64,000 nucleotides of DNA from Pseudomonas marvdashtae (lineage in GTDB: Bacteria > Pseudomonadota > Gammaproteobacteria > Pseudomonadales > Pseudomonadaceae), in NCBI RefSeq assembly GCF_014268655.2, contig NZ_JABWQX020000001.1, positions 4,295,261-4,359,260 on the forward strand, read 5' to 3'. Shown here piece after piece: positions 46,542-55,515 of this stretch. The position numbers were made by a program, and so were the translations under genes. Position 1 is the stretch's first letter. Each line of letters opens with the position of its first letter. The notes below the pieces were generated by a model. That model had not been told where the DNA came from. It did not search any database and saw only the letters and a list, made by a program, of their open reading frames with translations.

Positions 46542-47632
46542 GGTTGCACCGTCCCGGCGAACGCCGCCATGGCGCGCTTGAGCAGTTCGTTATGGCGATA
46601 GCTGCCGTCGCGGTCATCGCCGTAGCGCACGATCACCAATCGGGCGCTGGGGATGACGTACAGCGCCTGGCCCCAATGGCCCAGCGCGGCGAAGGTATCC
46701 GGCGGCGCATCGGGCCAGGGGTGGATCGCCGGATCGACGGCGCGGTTGAGCCACCAGTGCCCGCCCGGCACGGCTTCGTCCTGGCCGGCCTGAAAGTGCG
46801 CGAAAGGCTCGCGGTTGAACGCGATCCAATCCTTGGGAATCAGTTGCCGCCCGCCCCAGCGGCCTTCGCGCTGCATCAACAATCCGACCCGCGCCAGGTC
46901 GCGCGCGGTGAGATAGGCATAGGACGAACCAACGAACGTGCCGCTGGGGTCGGTTTCCCACGTCGCGTGACGAATGCCCAGCGGCTCGAACAAGGCCGTC
47001 CACGGATAATCGGCATATCGCGCCGGACCGACGATGTTTTTCAGCGCCGCCGCCAGCAGGTTGCTGTCGCCACTGGAGTAACGGAACGCCAGCCCGGGCG
47101 GGCTGAAGCTGTCGTGCCCGGCGGCAAATGCCGCCATGTCGTGGCGTCCACGGGTGTAGAGCATCGCCACCACCGAGGAATTGAGCGGCGCGTATTCGTA
47201 GTCTTCTTGCCAGTCCAGGCCGGACGCCCAGTGGAACAGGTCGGCCAGGGTCATGCGCGCCAGCCGGTTCAATGGCGGATAGTAGTTGGCTGCCGGATCC
47301 TCCAAGGCAAACAGCTTTTCGCCATAGGCGACGCCGTAGACCGTCGCCAGCAGGCTTTTGCTGATCGACCAGGTCAGGTGCGCAGTGTCCGCGCGAGTGC
47401 CCCCCGCATAGCGTTCGTAGACCAGCCGACCATCGTGGATCACCAGCAGCGCATCGGTGCGGATGCCTTGGCGGGTCGCATCGTCCCGAGGCGCGAAGGC
47501 GTAGCGCTCCAAGGCTTCGATGGCCGGCCCGGTGGGCATCGGAGCGGTCGGCCACTGCTCGCCGGGCCAGTCTTCGGCGTGGGCATTCAGGTTGAGCAGG
47601 AGCAACAGGATCAGCAACCAGCCTTTGGACAT
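46538..47632 (-). CDS. Serine hydrolase, class C beta-lactamase fold
   Basis: A 364-aa exported protein (signal peptide about 1-19, cleaved after AHA). The active site has SISK (S-x-x-K) followed by LFHWASGLDWQEDY and the YSS motif in RYSSGDSN. A GHWGQALYVIP segment resembles the 6-aminohexanoate-dimer hydrolase group. Its length and spacing suit esterase/amidase relatives rather than a resistance beta-lactamase. Substrate unknown. Confidence 0.85.
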   Translation of the reverse strand: MSKGWLLILLLLLNLNAHAEDWPGEQWPTAPMPTGPAIEALERYAFAPRDDATRQGIRTDALLVIHDGRLVYERYAGGTRADTAHLTWSISKSLLATVYGVAYGEKLFALEDPAANYYPPLNRLARMTLADLFHWASGLDWQEDYEYAPLNSSVVAMLYTRGRHDMAAFAAGHDSFSPPGLAFRYSSGDSNLLAAALKNIVGPARYADYPWTALFEPLGIRHATWETDPSGTFVGSSYAYLTARDLARVGLLMQREGRWGGRQLIPKDWIAFNREPFAHFQAGQDEAVPGGHWWLNRAVDPAIHPWPDAPPDTFAALGHWGQALYVIPSARLVIVRYGDDRDGSYRHNELLKRAMAAFAGTVQP

Positions 47633-47724
47633 GCTTGGGCGCTCGCGGGGTTGAACCTGCAAAGCCTAATCAGGCTCGATGACAGTTTGGATATTCCCCA
47701 GCAGCAGATGTTTCGCTCGGCTGC

Positions 47725-48597
47725 CTATCCCAGCGCCTTGGCCAGCCGCTTGGTCCGTGCCCCCGCTGCAATCGCCATCACCCCTTTGTCTCGCGCCCAC
47801 ATCTCGCGCCACGTCGCAGGCCCGGCGGCCAGGGCATCGTTGAGTTCGCTGTCGAGCCCTTCGAACTGGGCGAACAACCCGCCGAGCAGCACGTGCCCGG
47901 CGGCGCTGGACGGGTTATGGCGGCTCACCTCGGCGCAACCGGCCAATAACGCCAACAGAGGCAGTTGCAAGACCTGGGGCCAGGCGCATTCCTGGCCCAC
48001 GCCATACAGCCACGCGGTCATTGCGCTGAGAACATAAAGGTCTTCCAGGGTCCGGAAGGGTTTGACGTAGGCGTCCCAGCCGTCTCCCGCCAGCAACTCG
48101 CATAACGCGTCATCGAGCAAAACCCGGCCGTGGCTGATGTCCGGCATCAGGGCAATGGCGGGGAGCGTTTCCAGCGTCACGCCGGGCTCGCCGGGATAAA
48201 CCACCGCCAGGCTCAACCGAGGCGCTTCGCCGGGCGCCTCGCTTCGCGCCGCGATCAATAGCCATTCGGCGGCGTCGCCAGCGGTGACGAAATCCTTGCG
48301 CCCATTCAAGCGCAAGTCGACGAGACGGGTCTGCATGTCCGCCGGGCGCAGGCTGCGCCGTTCGGTGGCGCACAAAGCACCGAGGCTGTGCGGAGCGCTC
48401 GGCCAGAGCACCCGCAGCGCCGCTTGATAGCCCACCAGGAAAGCCAACCCCGGCGTGGCCATCAATCGTGCGCCGGTCACGGCCAACTCGAACGGCGTGA
48501 CAGGCCCCAGGCGCTGCAGCAAGGTCGAATAACCGTCCGCCAGGTCGGGAAAAGCAGCCAGCCGCTCGCCGCGTTCGATCAGGGTTTGCCAGGGCAT
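47725..48597 (-). CDS. Acyl-CoA dehydrogenase-like protein, short form
   Basis: A 290-aa protein, about 90 residues shorter than usual acyl-CoA dehydrogenases. The middle beta-domain is seen (RLNGRKDFVTAGDAAEWLLIAARS) and the C-terminal helical region contains SAMTAWLYGVGQE. The N-terminal helical domain is shortened and the catalytic Glu region is not clear, so it may be a non-classical or inactive member. It lies alone between the serine hydrolase and olsB. Confidence 0.65.
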   Translation of the reverse strand: MPWQTLIERGERLAAFPDLADGYSTLLQRLGPVTPFELAVTGARLMATPGLAFLVGYQAALRVLWPSAPHSLGALCATERRSLRPADMQTRLVDLRLNGRKDFVTAGDAAEWLLIAARSEAPGEAPRLSLAVVYPGEPGVTLETLPAIALMPDISHGRVLLDDALCELLAGDGWDAYVKPFRTLEDLYVLSAMTAWLYGVGQECAWPQVLQLPLLALLAGCAEVSRHNPSSAAGHVLLGGLFAQFEGLDSELNDALAAGPATWREMWARDKGVMAIAAGARTKRLAKALG

Positions 48598-48752
48598 AAG
48601 GGCCTCCTTGGAGGGCTGTCATATAAGCATCACCAAAGCTTCATGGCGATGACACCGGGGCTACATAGCCTGACTTTGCACAACATGGCTGCATAAAGAA
48701 AGTCGATTGGCTGCCACCCAAGACGGGTCCACAGCCCGCACGGAGATTCGCT

Positions 48753-49508
48753 ATGACTCAGATCGCCCGCATCAGCGACACCGGCAATGAACGCCGCCTG
48801 CAAGCCGAACGCCTGATTGGCGCCCACGCCTTGCAAGAAGCCCAGGCCCTGCGCTTCAACGTCTTCAGCGGCGAATTCAACGCCAAGCTCAAGGGCGCGG
48901 AGATGGGTCTGGACATGGATGACTATGATGTTCACTGCGCCCACATCGGCGTACGCGATTTGAACACCGGCCGCCTCGTGGCGACTACCCGCTTGCTCGA
49001 TCACCAGGCGGCCAGCAGCCTGGGCCGATTCTACAGCGAAGAAGAGTTCAGCCTCCACGGGCTGGTCCAGCTCAAGGGCCCGATCCTGGAAATCGGCCGC
49101 ACCTGCGTCGACCCGGCGTACCGCAACGGCGGCACCATCGCGGTGCTCTGGGGCGAATTGGCCGAAGTCCTCAACGAAGGCGGCTACAGCTATTTGATGG
49201 GCTGCGCGAGCATTCCGATGCAGGACGGCGGCATCCAGGCCCAGGCGATCATGCAGCGCCTGCGCGAACGCTACCTGTGCACCGAACACCTGCAAGCGGT
49301 GCCGAAAAAACCCTTGCCGGCCCTGGACGTGCCGTCCAACGTCATCGCCGAGATGCCGCCATTGCTCAAGGCCTATATGCGCCTGGGCGCGAAAATCTGC
49401 GGCGAGCCGTGCTGGGACGAGGACTTCCAAGTGGCGGACGTGTTCATCCTGCTCAAGCGCGACGAACTCTGCCCGCGCTATGCCCGTCACTTCAAGGCGG
49501 CGGTCTGA
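48753..49508 (+). CDS. olsB: L-ornithine N-alpha-acyltransferase OlsB
   Basis: First step of ornithine-lipid synthesis: transfers a 3-hydroxyacyl group from ACP to ornithine, giving lyso-ornithine lipid. The 251-aa GNAT-like protein shows the OlsB/hemolysin pattern: [36 protein letters not shown] and [10 protein letters not shown]. Its stop overlaps the ATG of olsA (TGATG). Ornithine lipids replace phospholipids under phosphate limitation; no Pho box was recognised upstream. Confidence 0.9.
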   Translation: MTQIARISDTGNERRLQAERLIGAHALQEAQALRFNVFSGEFNAKLKGAEMGLDMDDYDVHCAHIGVRDLNTGRLVATTRLLDHQAASSLGRFYSEEEFSLHGLVQLKGPILEIGRTCVDPAYRNGGTIAVLWGELAEVLNEGGYSYLMGCASIPMQDGGIQAQAIMQRLRERYLCTEHLQAVPKKPLPALDVPSNVIAEMPPLLKAYMRLGAKICGEPCWDEDFQVADVFILLKRDELCPRYARHFKAAV

Positions 49509-50299
49509 TGAGCCGGCTGCGGATCTACGCGCGAATCGCGCGAGTGTTATTGGTGGTCGCCCTGGGCCTGGCCATGGCCAGCGTGTTCGGCTTGCTGGAA
49601 CGCCTGGGGCTCGCTCATTCGATGGTGCGCCGCCAGCGCTGGTCGCGGTTTTTCATGGCGCGGCTGAGCAATGCCCTGCCCTTTCGCGTGACCGTTCACG
49701 GGCAACTGCCGAAACAGCCGATGCTGTGGGTCAGCAACCATGTGTCATGGACCGACATCCCGTTGCTGGGCATGCTCGCTCCGTTATCGTTTTTGTCCAA
49801 GGCTGAAGTGCGCACCTGGCCGGTGGCCGGATGGCTGGCCGCCAAGGCTGGCAGCCTGTTCATCCGTCGTGGTTCCGGCGACAGCCAGTTGATCCGCAAG
49901 CAGATGAGCCGACACCTGGAACAAGCCCATCCGCTGTTGATGTTCCCGGAAGGTACCACCACTGACGGCCGGACCCTGCGCACCTTTCATGGGCGCCTGT
50001 TGTCGGCGGCCATCGATGCCGACGTCGCCTTGCAACCGGTGGCGATCCGTTACCTGCGCGATGGCGAAATCGACTTGCTGGCACCGTTCGTGGGCGATGA
50101 CGATCTGCTATCGCACCTGATGCGTCTGTTTGCCAACGATCGTGGCGACGTGGAAATCCATTTGCTCGAACCTATCGCCTGCCACGGCCAGGAACGCGCA
50201 GCGCTGGCATTCCAGGCGCAGCAGGCGGTACACAAGGCATTGTTTGGCGCGATACCCGAGAAGCAACACGTGCCGATGCGGCCTGCGATTGCGGCCTGA
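49508..50299 (+). CDS. olsA: Lyso-ornithine lipid O-acyltransferase OlsA
   Basis: Second step: acylates lyso-ornithine lipid from acyl-ACP at the inner membrane. The 263-aa PlsC-family protein has an N-terminal hydrophobic anchor (about 11-30), the catalytic NHVSWTD (HX4D), and FPEGTTTDG. Coupled to olsB by a one-base overlap. The pairing is what separates it from a generic 1-acylglycerol-phosphate acyltransferase. Confidence 0.9.
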   Translation: MSRLRIYARIARVLLVVALGLAMASVFGLLERLGLAHSMVRRQRWSRFFMARLSNALPFRVTVHGQLPKQPMLWVSNHVSWTDIPLLGMLAPLSFLSKAEVRTWPVAGWLAAKAGSLFIRRGSGDSQLIRKQMSRHLEQAHPLLMFPEGTTTDGRTLRTFHGRLLSAAIDADVALQPVAIRYLRDGEIDLLAPFVGDDDLLSHLMRLFANDRGDVEIHLLEPIACHGQERAALAFQAQQAVHKALFGAIPEKQHVPMRPAIAA

Positions 50300-50304
50300 T
50301 CCCT

Positions 50305-50889
50305 TCAGTCTTGCGCTGCCGAGTAGTTCTGCACAAAATCCTGAAGCTGCGGGTAGAACAACCGGAAGTCCTCGCTTAACGGCTCATAAAGCCTGACCAA
50401 CTCCTCCATCGCCCCGGCCAGTTCTTCGGGCCGGGACAAGCGTCGCGAGATGCCGCGCAACACCTGTCCCAGCACCTGAAATTGCTGATAGGACCCCAAC
50501 CAGTCATCCGCTGCCATGAAAGGCGCGATTTGCGCCAAGCGTCCTGGCAGTTGGGGTTCGGCGGCGAGGACCTGGTAGACCCGGGAAGTGAAGTCAACCA
50601 ACTGCCCTTCGCCGTACAGCGTCCAATCCCGCGCCAGGCAATGATCGAAAAACACGTCCAGCACGATCCCGGCATAACGCCGCCGCACCGTGGAGAAGCG
50701 CGATAAGGCGATGTCCACCAGCGGATGGCGATCGGTGTACATATCGATGCGTCGATGCAGGGCAATCGCCGCTTCGATCTGCGCAGGGTATTGCCCTTGC
50801 AGGGGCCCTTTGACGAAATCGCCATAGAGGCTGCCGAGCAGTTGTTCCCGGCCGGGGCCGCCGAGGTGCAGGTGTGCGAGATAGTTCAT
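50305..50889 (-). CDS. acpH: Acyl carrier protein phosphodiesterase
   Basis: Removes 4'-phosphopantetheine from holo-ACP, the reverse of the transferase at 790-1524. The 194-aa protein has the N-terminal MNYLAHLHL, LYGDFVKG, and HRRIDMYTDRHP with metal-binding His and Asp of the HD-like family. Convergent with olsA. Confidence 0.9.
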   Translation of the reverse strand: MNYLAHLHLGGPGREQLLGSLYGDFVKGPLQGQYPAQIEAAIALHRRIDMYTDRHPLVDIALSRFSTVRRRYAGIVLDVFFDHCLARDWTLYGEGQLVDFTSRVYQVLAAEPQLPGRLAQIAPFMAADDWLGSYQQFQVLGQVLRGISRRLSRPEELAGAMEELVRLYEPLSEDFRLFYPQLQDFVQNYSAAQD

Positions 50890-50930
50890 GGCGGGCAGCT
50901 TAGCATCGCTGCGCCTGTATCGTTATAACC

Positions 50931-51020
50931 CGATATAGCGATTTGTTCGGTATTCAGATCAAATATATATTGGTATATCGCGAAGTAACGATTTAAGGTT
51001 CGCCTCATCGCGATATAGCG
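50931..51020. promoter_or_regulatory. Repeated palindromic operators upstream of the ArsR gene
   Basis: TATATCGCGA (50974-50983) and TCGCGATATA (51008-51017) are perfect inverted repeats. CGATATAGCG occurs at 50931-50940 and again at 51011-51020. The cluster lies between acpH and the ArsR start and is the likely binding array of that regulator. Confidence 0.65.
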
Positions 51021-51039
51021 TTATTCAAATGAGCAGCCC

Positions 51040-51342
51040 ATGACCCTCGACCTCGACGAAATAATAAAAGCCCTGGCGCACCCAGTACGGCGAGACATCC
51101 TCAACTGGCTCAAGGACCCCAAGGTCCAGTTCCCCGAACAGTTGCACAACCACGAGTTCGGCATTTGCGCCGGGCAGATCGACCAGCGTTGCGGCCTGTC
51201 GCAATCCACGGTGTCTGCGCACTTGGCGGTATTGCAACGGGCGGGGCTGATTACCAGCCAGAAGGTCGGTCAATGGCACTTCTTCAAACGCAACGAGGAC
51301 GTTATCCAGCAGTTCCTCAAGCAAATGAGCCAAGAGCTCTGA
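51040..51342 (+). CDS. ArsR-family repressor
   Basis: A 100-aa winged-helix regulator: ALAHPVRRDILNWLKDPK (first helices), CGLSQSTVSAHLAVLQRAGLI (recognition helix) and GQWHFFKRNEDVI (wing). It lacks the paired CxC metal site of ArsR/SmtB; one Cys in FGICAGQIDQRCGLS (two Cys, residues about 44 and 51) could be a thiol sensor for electrophiles. Heads an operon with an MFS transporter and an ene-reductase. Confidence 0.87.
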   Translation: MTLDLDEIIKALAHPVRRDILNWLKDPKVQFPEQLHNHEFGICAGQIDQRCGLSQSTVSAHLAVLQRAGLITSQKVGQWHFFKRNEDVIQQFLKQMSQEL

Positions 51343-51359
51343 CCTGACAAGGATCCGAC

Positions 51360-52526
51360 ATGCCCCTTTCACTCATCATCCTGGCGCTGAGCGCCTTCGC
51401 CATCGGCACGACGGAATTCGTCATCATGGGCCTGTTGCCCGATGTCGCGGCGGACCTGGGCGTCTCGATTCCCGGCGCCGGCTGGCTGGTGACCGGCTAC
51501 GCCCTCGGCGTGGCCATCGGAGCGCCGTTCATGGCCCTGGCCACTGCGCGACTGCCGCGCAAGGCCGCGCTGGTTGTGTTGATGGGGATATTCATCGTTG
51601 GCAACCTGCTTTGCGCCATCGCCAGTGACTACAACGTGTTGATGTTCGCCCGGGTCGTTACCGCGCTGTGCCACGGTGCGTTCTTCGGCATCGGTTCGGT
51701 GGTGGCGGCCGGGCTGGTAGCGCCTAACAAGCGTGCTTCGGCGGTGGCCCTGATGTTCACCGGCCTGACCCTGGCCAACGTGCTCGGCGTACCGTTGGGC
51801 ACCGCCCTGGGCCAGGAAGCCGGTTGGCGCTCGACCTTCTGGGCGGTGACCGTCATTGGCGTCGTGGCATTGATCGGCCTGATCCGCTTCCTGCCGGCCA
51901 AGCGCGACGAGGAAAAACTCGACATGCGTTCGGAGCTGGTGGCGCTCAAGGGTGCAGGCCTGTGGCTGTCCCTGAGCATGACCGCGCTGTTCTCAGCCTC
52001 GGTGTTCACCCTGTTCACCTATGTCGCGCCGCTGCTGGGTGAAGTGACCGGCGTATCGCCCCGTGGCGTGACCTGGACCTTGGTGCTGATCGGCCTGGGC
52101 CTGACCCTGGGCAACATCATCGGCGGCAAGCTGGCGGACAAGAGCCTGGCGAACACCTTGATGGGTGTCTTCATCACCATGGCCGTGGTGTCCACCGTAC
52201 TGAGCTGGACCAGCGTGGCGCTGATCCCGACTGAAATCACCCTGTTCCTTTGGGCCACGGCATGCTTCGCCGCGGTGCCGGCGCTGCAAGTCAACGTGGT
52301 GACCTTCGGCAAAGATGCACCGAACCTGGTTTCCACCTTGAACATCGGCGCCTTCAACATCGGCAACGCCTTGGGCGCCTGGGTCGGCGGCAGCGTCATC
52401 GCCCATGGCCTGGGCCTGACCGCCGTGCCCCTGGCTGCTGGCGCGCTCGCCGTGCTGGCGCTGCTGGTGACCTTGATTACTTTCCGCCAGGGCGGCAATG
52501 CCGACCTGGCGCCTGCTACCCACTGA
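51360..52526 (+). CDS. MFS transporter, AraJ/NepI-like
   Basis: A 388-aa, 12-helix inner-membrane transporter. FAIGTTEFVIMGLLPDVAADL near the N-terminus (key part TEFVIMGLLP) marks the DHA1 sugar-efflux/AraJ group, and ATARLPRKAALVVL is the cytosolic loop. Starts 17 bp after the ArsR gene. Probably exports a small toxic compound. Confidence 0.88.
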   Translation: MPLSLIILALSAFAIGTTEFVIMGLLPDVAADLGVSIPGAGWLVTGYALGVAIGAPFMALATARLPRKAALVVLMGIFIVGNLLCAIASDYNVLMFARVVTALCHGAFFGIGSVVAAGLVAPNKRASAVALMFTGLTLANVLGVPLGTALGQEAGWRSTFWAVTVIGVVALIGLIRFLPAKRDEEKLDMRSELVALKGAGLWLSLSMTALFSASVFTLFTYVAPLLGEVTGVSPRGVTWTLVLIGLGLTLGNIIGGKLADKSLANTLMGVFITMAVVSTVLSWTSVALIPTEITLFLWATACFAAVPALQVNVVTFGKDAPNLVSTLNIGAFNIGNALGAWVGGSVIAHGLGLTAVPLAAGALAVLALLVTLITFRQGGNADLAPATH

Positions 52527-52559
52527 CTGTTTACCCATTTATTCATGAGGTTTTGATTC

Positions 52560-53609
52560 ATGGCGACAATTTTCGACCCTATCAAACTCGGCGACATCGA
52601 GTTGAAGAACCGCATCATCATGGCTCCGCTGACTCGCTGCCGCGCTGACGCGGGCCGTGTGCCCAACGCGCTGATGGCCGAATACTACGTGCAGCGTGCC
52701 TCCGCCGGATTGATCCTCAGCGAAGCCACTTCGGTGACGCCGATGGGCGTGGGTTACCCGGACACCCCCGGCATCTGGTCCAATGACCAGGTGCGTGGCT
52801 GGAGCAACATCACCAAAGCGGTCCACGGCGCGGGCGGCAAGATCTTCCTGCAACTGTGGCACGTGGGTCGGATCTCCCACCCTTCGTACCTGAACGGCGA
52901 ACTGCCGGTAGCGCCTAGCGCGATCCAACCCAAGGGCCATGTGAGCCTGGTCCGTCCCCTGGCCGACTACCCAACGCCGCGCGCACTGGAAACCGCTGAA
53001 ATCGCCGACATCGTCGACGCCTACCGAGTAGGTGCCGAGAACGCCAAGGCCGCCGGTTTCGACGGTGTGGAAATCCACGGCGCCAACGGCTATCTGCTCG
53101 ACCAGTTCCTGCAAAGCAGCACCAACCAGCGCACCGACAACTACGGCGGTTCCCTGGAAAACCGTGCGCGCCTGCTGCTGGAAGTGACCGACGCCGCCAT
53201 CGAAGTCTGGGGCGCGGGCCGGGTTGGCGTGCACTTGGCACCGCGTGCCGACTCCCATGACATGGGCGACGAGAACCGCCTGGAAACCTTCAGCTACGTG
53301 GCTCGTGAATTGGGCAAGCGTGGCATTGCCTTCATCTGCTCCCGGGAAAAAGAAGGCGAAGACAGCATCGGCCCACAACTCAAGCAAGCATTCGGCGGCC
53401 CGTACATCGCCAACGAACGCTTTACCAAAGAGAGCGCCAATGCCTGGCTGGCCGAAGGCAAGGCCGACGCCGTGGCCTTCGGTGTGCCGTTCATTGCCAA
53501 CCCGGACCTGCCGGCGCGCTTGAAAGCTGATGCCCCGTTGAACGAGCCGCACCCGGAAACGTTCTATGGGAAAGGCCCGGTGGGTTATATCGACTACCCA
53601 GTGCTTTAA
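52560..53609 (+). CDS. nemA: Alkene reductase, old yellow enzyme family
   Basis: An FMN-dependent NAD(P)H oxidoreductase reducing activated C=C bonds and nitro compounds in the cytoplasm. The 349-aa protein has PLTRCRAD, the substrate-binding pair His173 and Asn176 in EIHGANGYLLDQFLQ, and STNQRTDNYGGSLENRARL. Last gene of the ArsR-MFS operon, suggesting electrophile detoxification comparable to the E. coli nemRA locus, though with a different regulator class. Confidence 0.92.
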   Translation: MATIFDPIKLGDIELKNRIIMAPLTRCRADAGRVPNALMAEYYVQRASAGLILSEATSVTPMGVGYPDTPGIWSNDQVRGWSNITKAVHGAGGKIFLQLWHVGRISHPSYLNGELPVAPSAIQPKGHVSLVRPLADYPTPRALETAEIADIVDAYRVGAENAKAAGFDGVEIHGANGYLLDQFLQSSTNQRTDNYGGSLENRARLLLEVTDAAIEVWGAGRVGVHLAPRADSHDMGDENRLETFSYVARELGKRGIAFICSREKEGEDSIGPQLKQAFGGPYIANERFTKESANAWLAEGKADAVAFGVPFIANPDLPARLKADAPLNEPHPETFYGKGPVGYIDYPVL

Positions 53610-53626
53610 TAAGCGGCCGCAACGAC

Positions 53627-53660
53627 AAAAAGCCCTGACGCCAAGCGTCAGGGCTTTTTT
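53627..53660 (+). terminator. Terminator of the ArsR operon
   Basis: AGCCCTGACGC and GCGTCAGGGCT form an 11-bp stem with a CAA loop, then T6. Confidence 0.95.
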
Positions 53661-53791
53661 ATTTGATTTAACATCCGGTCAAGTTTCCAGGCTATTCAAA
53701 AGCCTTTGGATTAACCATATTTATTCCGCAGGCAAGATCAAACGATTTTTATCAGCGCACAATTTCATTCCATATTGAGACGGAACTCGAC

Positions 53792-54418
53792 ATGAATCTC
53801 TCCACTAAAAGCGCGCATCAGGCCGACGTCGCCCCTCTTGATGAGCTACTCAAAAATTTCAACTACGCGCCTCTGGAAATCTTGCGCAAATACGCCGCCT
53901 CCCTTGGCACGGATGATCACATGGAGGTGCTCCGGGCATTGGCAAAACAGGCACGAGAAAAAGATGAAGCAGACAATCAGGTCGAGATATGGGAAAGAGA
54001 AAGTCTTCGCCAAAAACAAACCCGCCTGGTTATAAGGATCAACAACTATACCCAGCATGCCTTTGCAGCGAACAAAGACAATCTCAACTTAAATGCCGAC
54101 ATGCGAGATTATATTGGGATACGCCCATGGAGTTTTCTGACGTTCAAACTCGACTTTAACTACATCAGGGAACTGGGAAGCCGCACTAAAGATATCTACC
54201 GACACTTTATTGGATTCGGTGACAGCACACATGGTTTCCGTTTAGACGTTGGCTTGCGCGTCGCTACGTCTTTTGGCGTCTTTTCACCGACACTGACGCC
54301 CCTCCGGACAACGACAGTCGTGTCCACTGGCGCGACCCCAATCACCTGCGCGAAGCGCATCACATACGCGCAGAGTGACGAACCTTATCGTTTCACCGTG
54401 GAACTTGCGTTGACCTGA
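53792..54418 (+). CDS. Orphan hypothetical protein, AT-richer
   Basis: A 208-aa soluble-looking protein with no recognised family. Residues 1-75 are helical and charged (DELLKNFNYAPLEILRKYAA, REKDEADNQVEIWERE). The second half is richer in aromatic and beta-type residues (DYIGIRPWSFLTFKLDFNYI, RHFIGFGDSTHGFRLD). There is no signal peptide or membrane helix. Codon use is clearly less GC-biased than neighbours, and it sits alone between two terminator-bounded units, which suggests acquisition. Confidence 0.65.
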   Translation: MNLSTKSAHQADVAPLDELLKNFNYAPLEILRKYAASLGTDDHMEVLRALAKQAREKDEADNQVEIWERESLRQKQTRLVIRINNYTQHAFAANKDNLNLNADMRDYIGIRPWSFLTFKLDFNYIRELGSRTKDIYRHFIGFGDSTHGFRLDVGLRVATSFGVFSPTLTPLRTTTVVSTGATPITCAKRITYAQSDEPYRFTVELALT

Positions 54419-54617
54419 AGAAAAAACCGCCTCGCCGGACAGGCTGGCGCGGCGCCCGCCTACTCGTTCGGGATGCCTGGTCGAATGGTCTTTCGTGGAT
54501 GAAACAAATTTCCTACAAAATTGGCGGTCGATTGTCTGTTAACTGCGCCAGCGTCGGTTTATAAAAGCACCTTCGCGCGCAGCGTTGACACAAACCGACT
54601 CATTTACCCATTTTGTT

Positions 54618-55250
54618 TCATTTGCGCAGGCTGGGGCTCAGGTGCAGCATATCCAGCCCGATTTCCACCCAGCGCTCGGCCTCGCCCGCCAATGCGAAGC
54701 TGTCGGGGGCCAACAGCCATTGGTAGAGGATGCCGTCGATGTAGGCGTGTATCGCCACGGCGGCCCTTTCCGGGTCCAGGTCATGGGGCAGCTGGCCGCG
54801 TTTCATTGCATTGCGCAACGACAGCGCAATTCGCACATTGCAATCGAGGCTGACCTCTCGTCGCTGCTGTCGCAAGTCACACATTTCATCGGTGAACTCG
54901 CACTTATGGAACAGGATCTCATTAATGCGTCGGGTTTTCGGGTCCAGGGCCACCTGTTGGAACAACCGCACCAGCAGCTTGCGCACACACCCCAGAGGGT
55001 CAAGCTCCTCTTCGTTTTCACTGGCGCGGGCCAATTCATCGAGCGGCTCATGCAAGGTATCGAGCATGGCCTGGAGCAAGTCCGCCTTGTTGCTGAAATG
55101 CCAGTAGATCGCGCCGCGCGTCACACCGGCGAGCGTGGCAATATCGGCCAGCGTCGTACGCGCCACGCCTCGTTCGAAAAACGCTTTTTCAGCCGCCTCG
55201 AGTATCTGGCTGCGAGTCTCCAGGGCCTCCTCTTTGGTACGACGAACCAT
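54618..55250 (-). CDS. emhR: TetR-family efflux repressor EmhR/TtgR
   Basis: A 210-aa repressor divergent from the RND pump. It starts [20 protein letters not shown] and continues [25 protein letters not shown], nearly identical to the DNA-binding domain I recall for P. putida TtgR; the C-terminal ligand pocket region includes [19 protein letters not shown] (key part RINEIL-HKCEFTD). It should bind the operator at about 55394-55426 and release it when antibiotics or flavonoids bind. ATG at 55250 aligns with the TtgR start. Confidence 0.92.
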   Translation of the reverse strand: MVRRTKEEALETRSQILEAAEKAFFERGVARTTLADIATLAGVTRGAIYWHFSNKADLLQAMLDTLHEPLDELARASENEEELDPLGCVRKLLVRLFQQVALDPKTRRINEILFHKCEFTDEMCDLRQQRREVSLDCNVRIALSLRNAMKRGQLPHDLDPERAAVAIHAYIDGILYQWLLAPDSFALAGEAERWVEIGLDMLHLSPSLRK

Positions 55251-55393
55251 GGCAGTAAACACCTCAATCAGGATGCGTAAGCAATGCGTAAGGATCAGCA
55301 GGACACTCTATGAGGCAGCGTCTGTCGGAACGCGTCCCCGGTCTGCATCAGCCTTTGTCAGGCTTTTGTAAATTCGGATGGTACGCAATTTGG

Positions 55394-55426
55394 CTGTTTA
55401 CAAACAACCGTGTACGTAAGTATATT
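55394..55426. promoter_or_regulatory. EmhR/TtgR operator
   Basis: TTTACAAACAACCGTGTACG followed by TAAGTATATTTCTTAG closely matches the TtgR operator I recall from P. putida (TTACAAACAACCATGAATGTAAG type). The TTAC/GTAA ends form the inverted symmetry. It lies in the divergent region between emhR and emhA. Confidence 0.82.
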
Positions 55427-55515
55427 TCTTAGCATCCTACTAATTGCGTATCTCGCTCTTTTTTCATCTTTCACTTTCGAGCGCGCCCGTTACGCGCCTG
55501 GACCCGAGGATTTCC

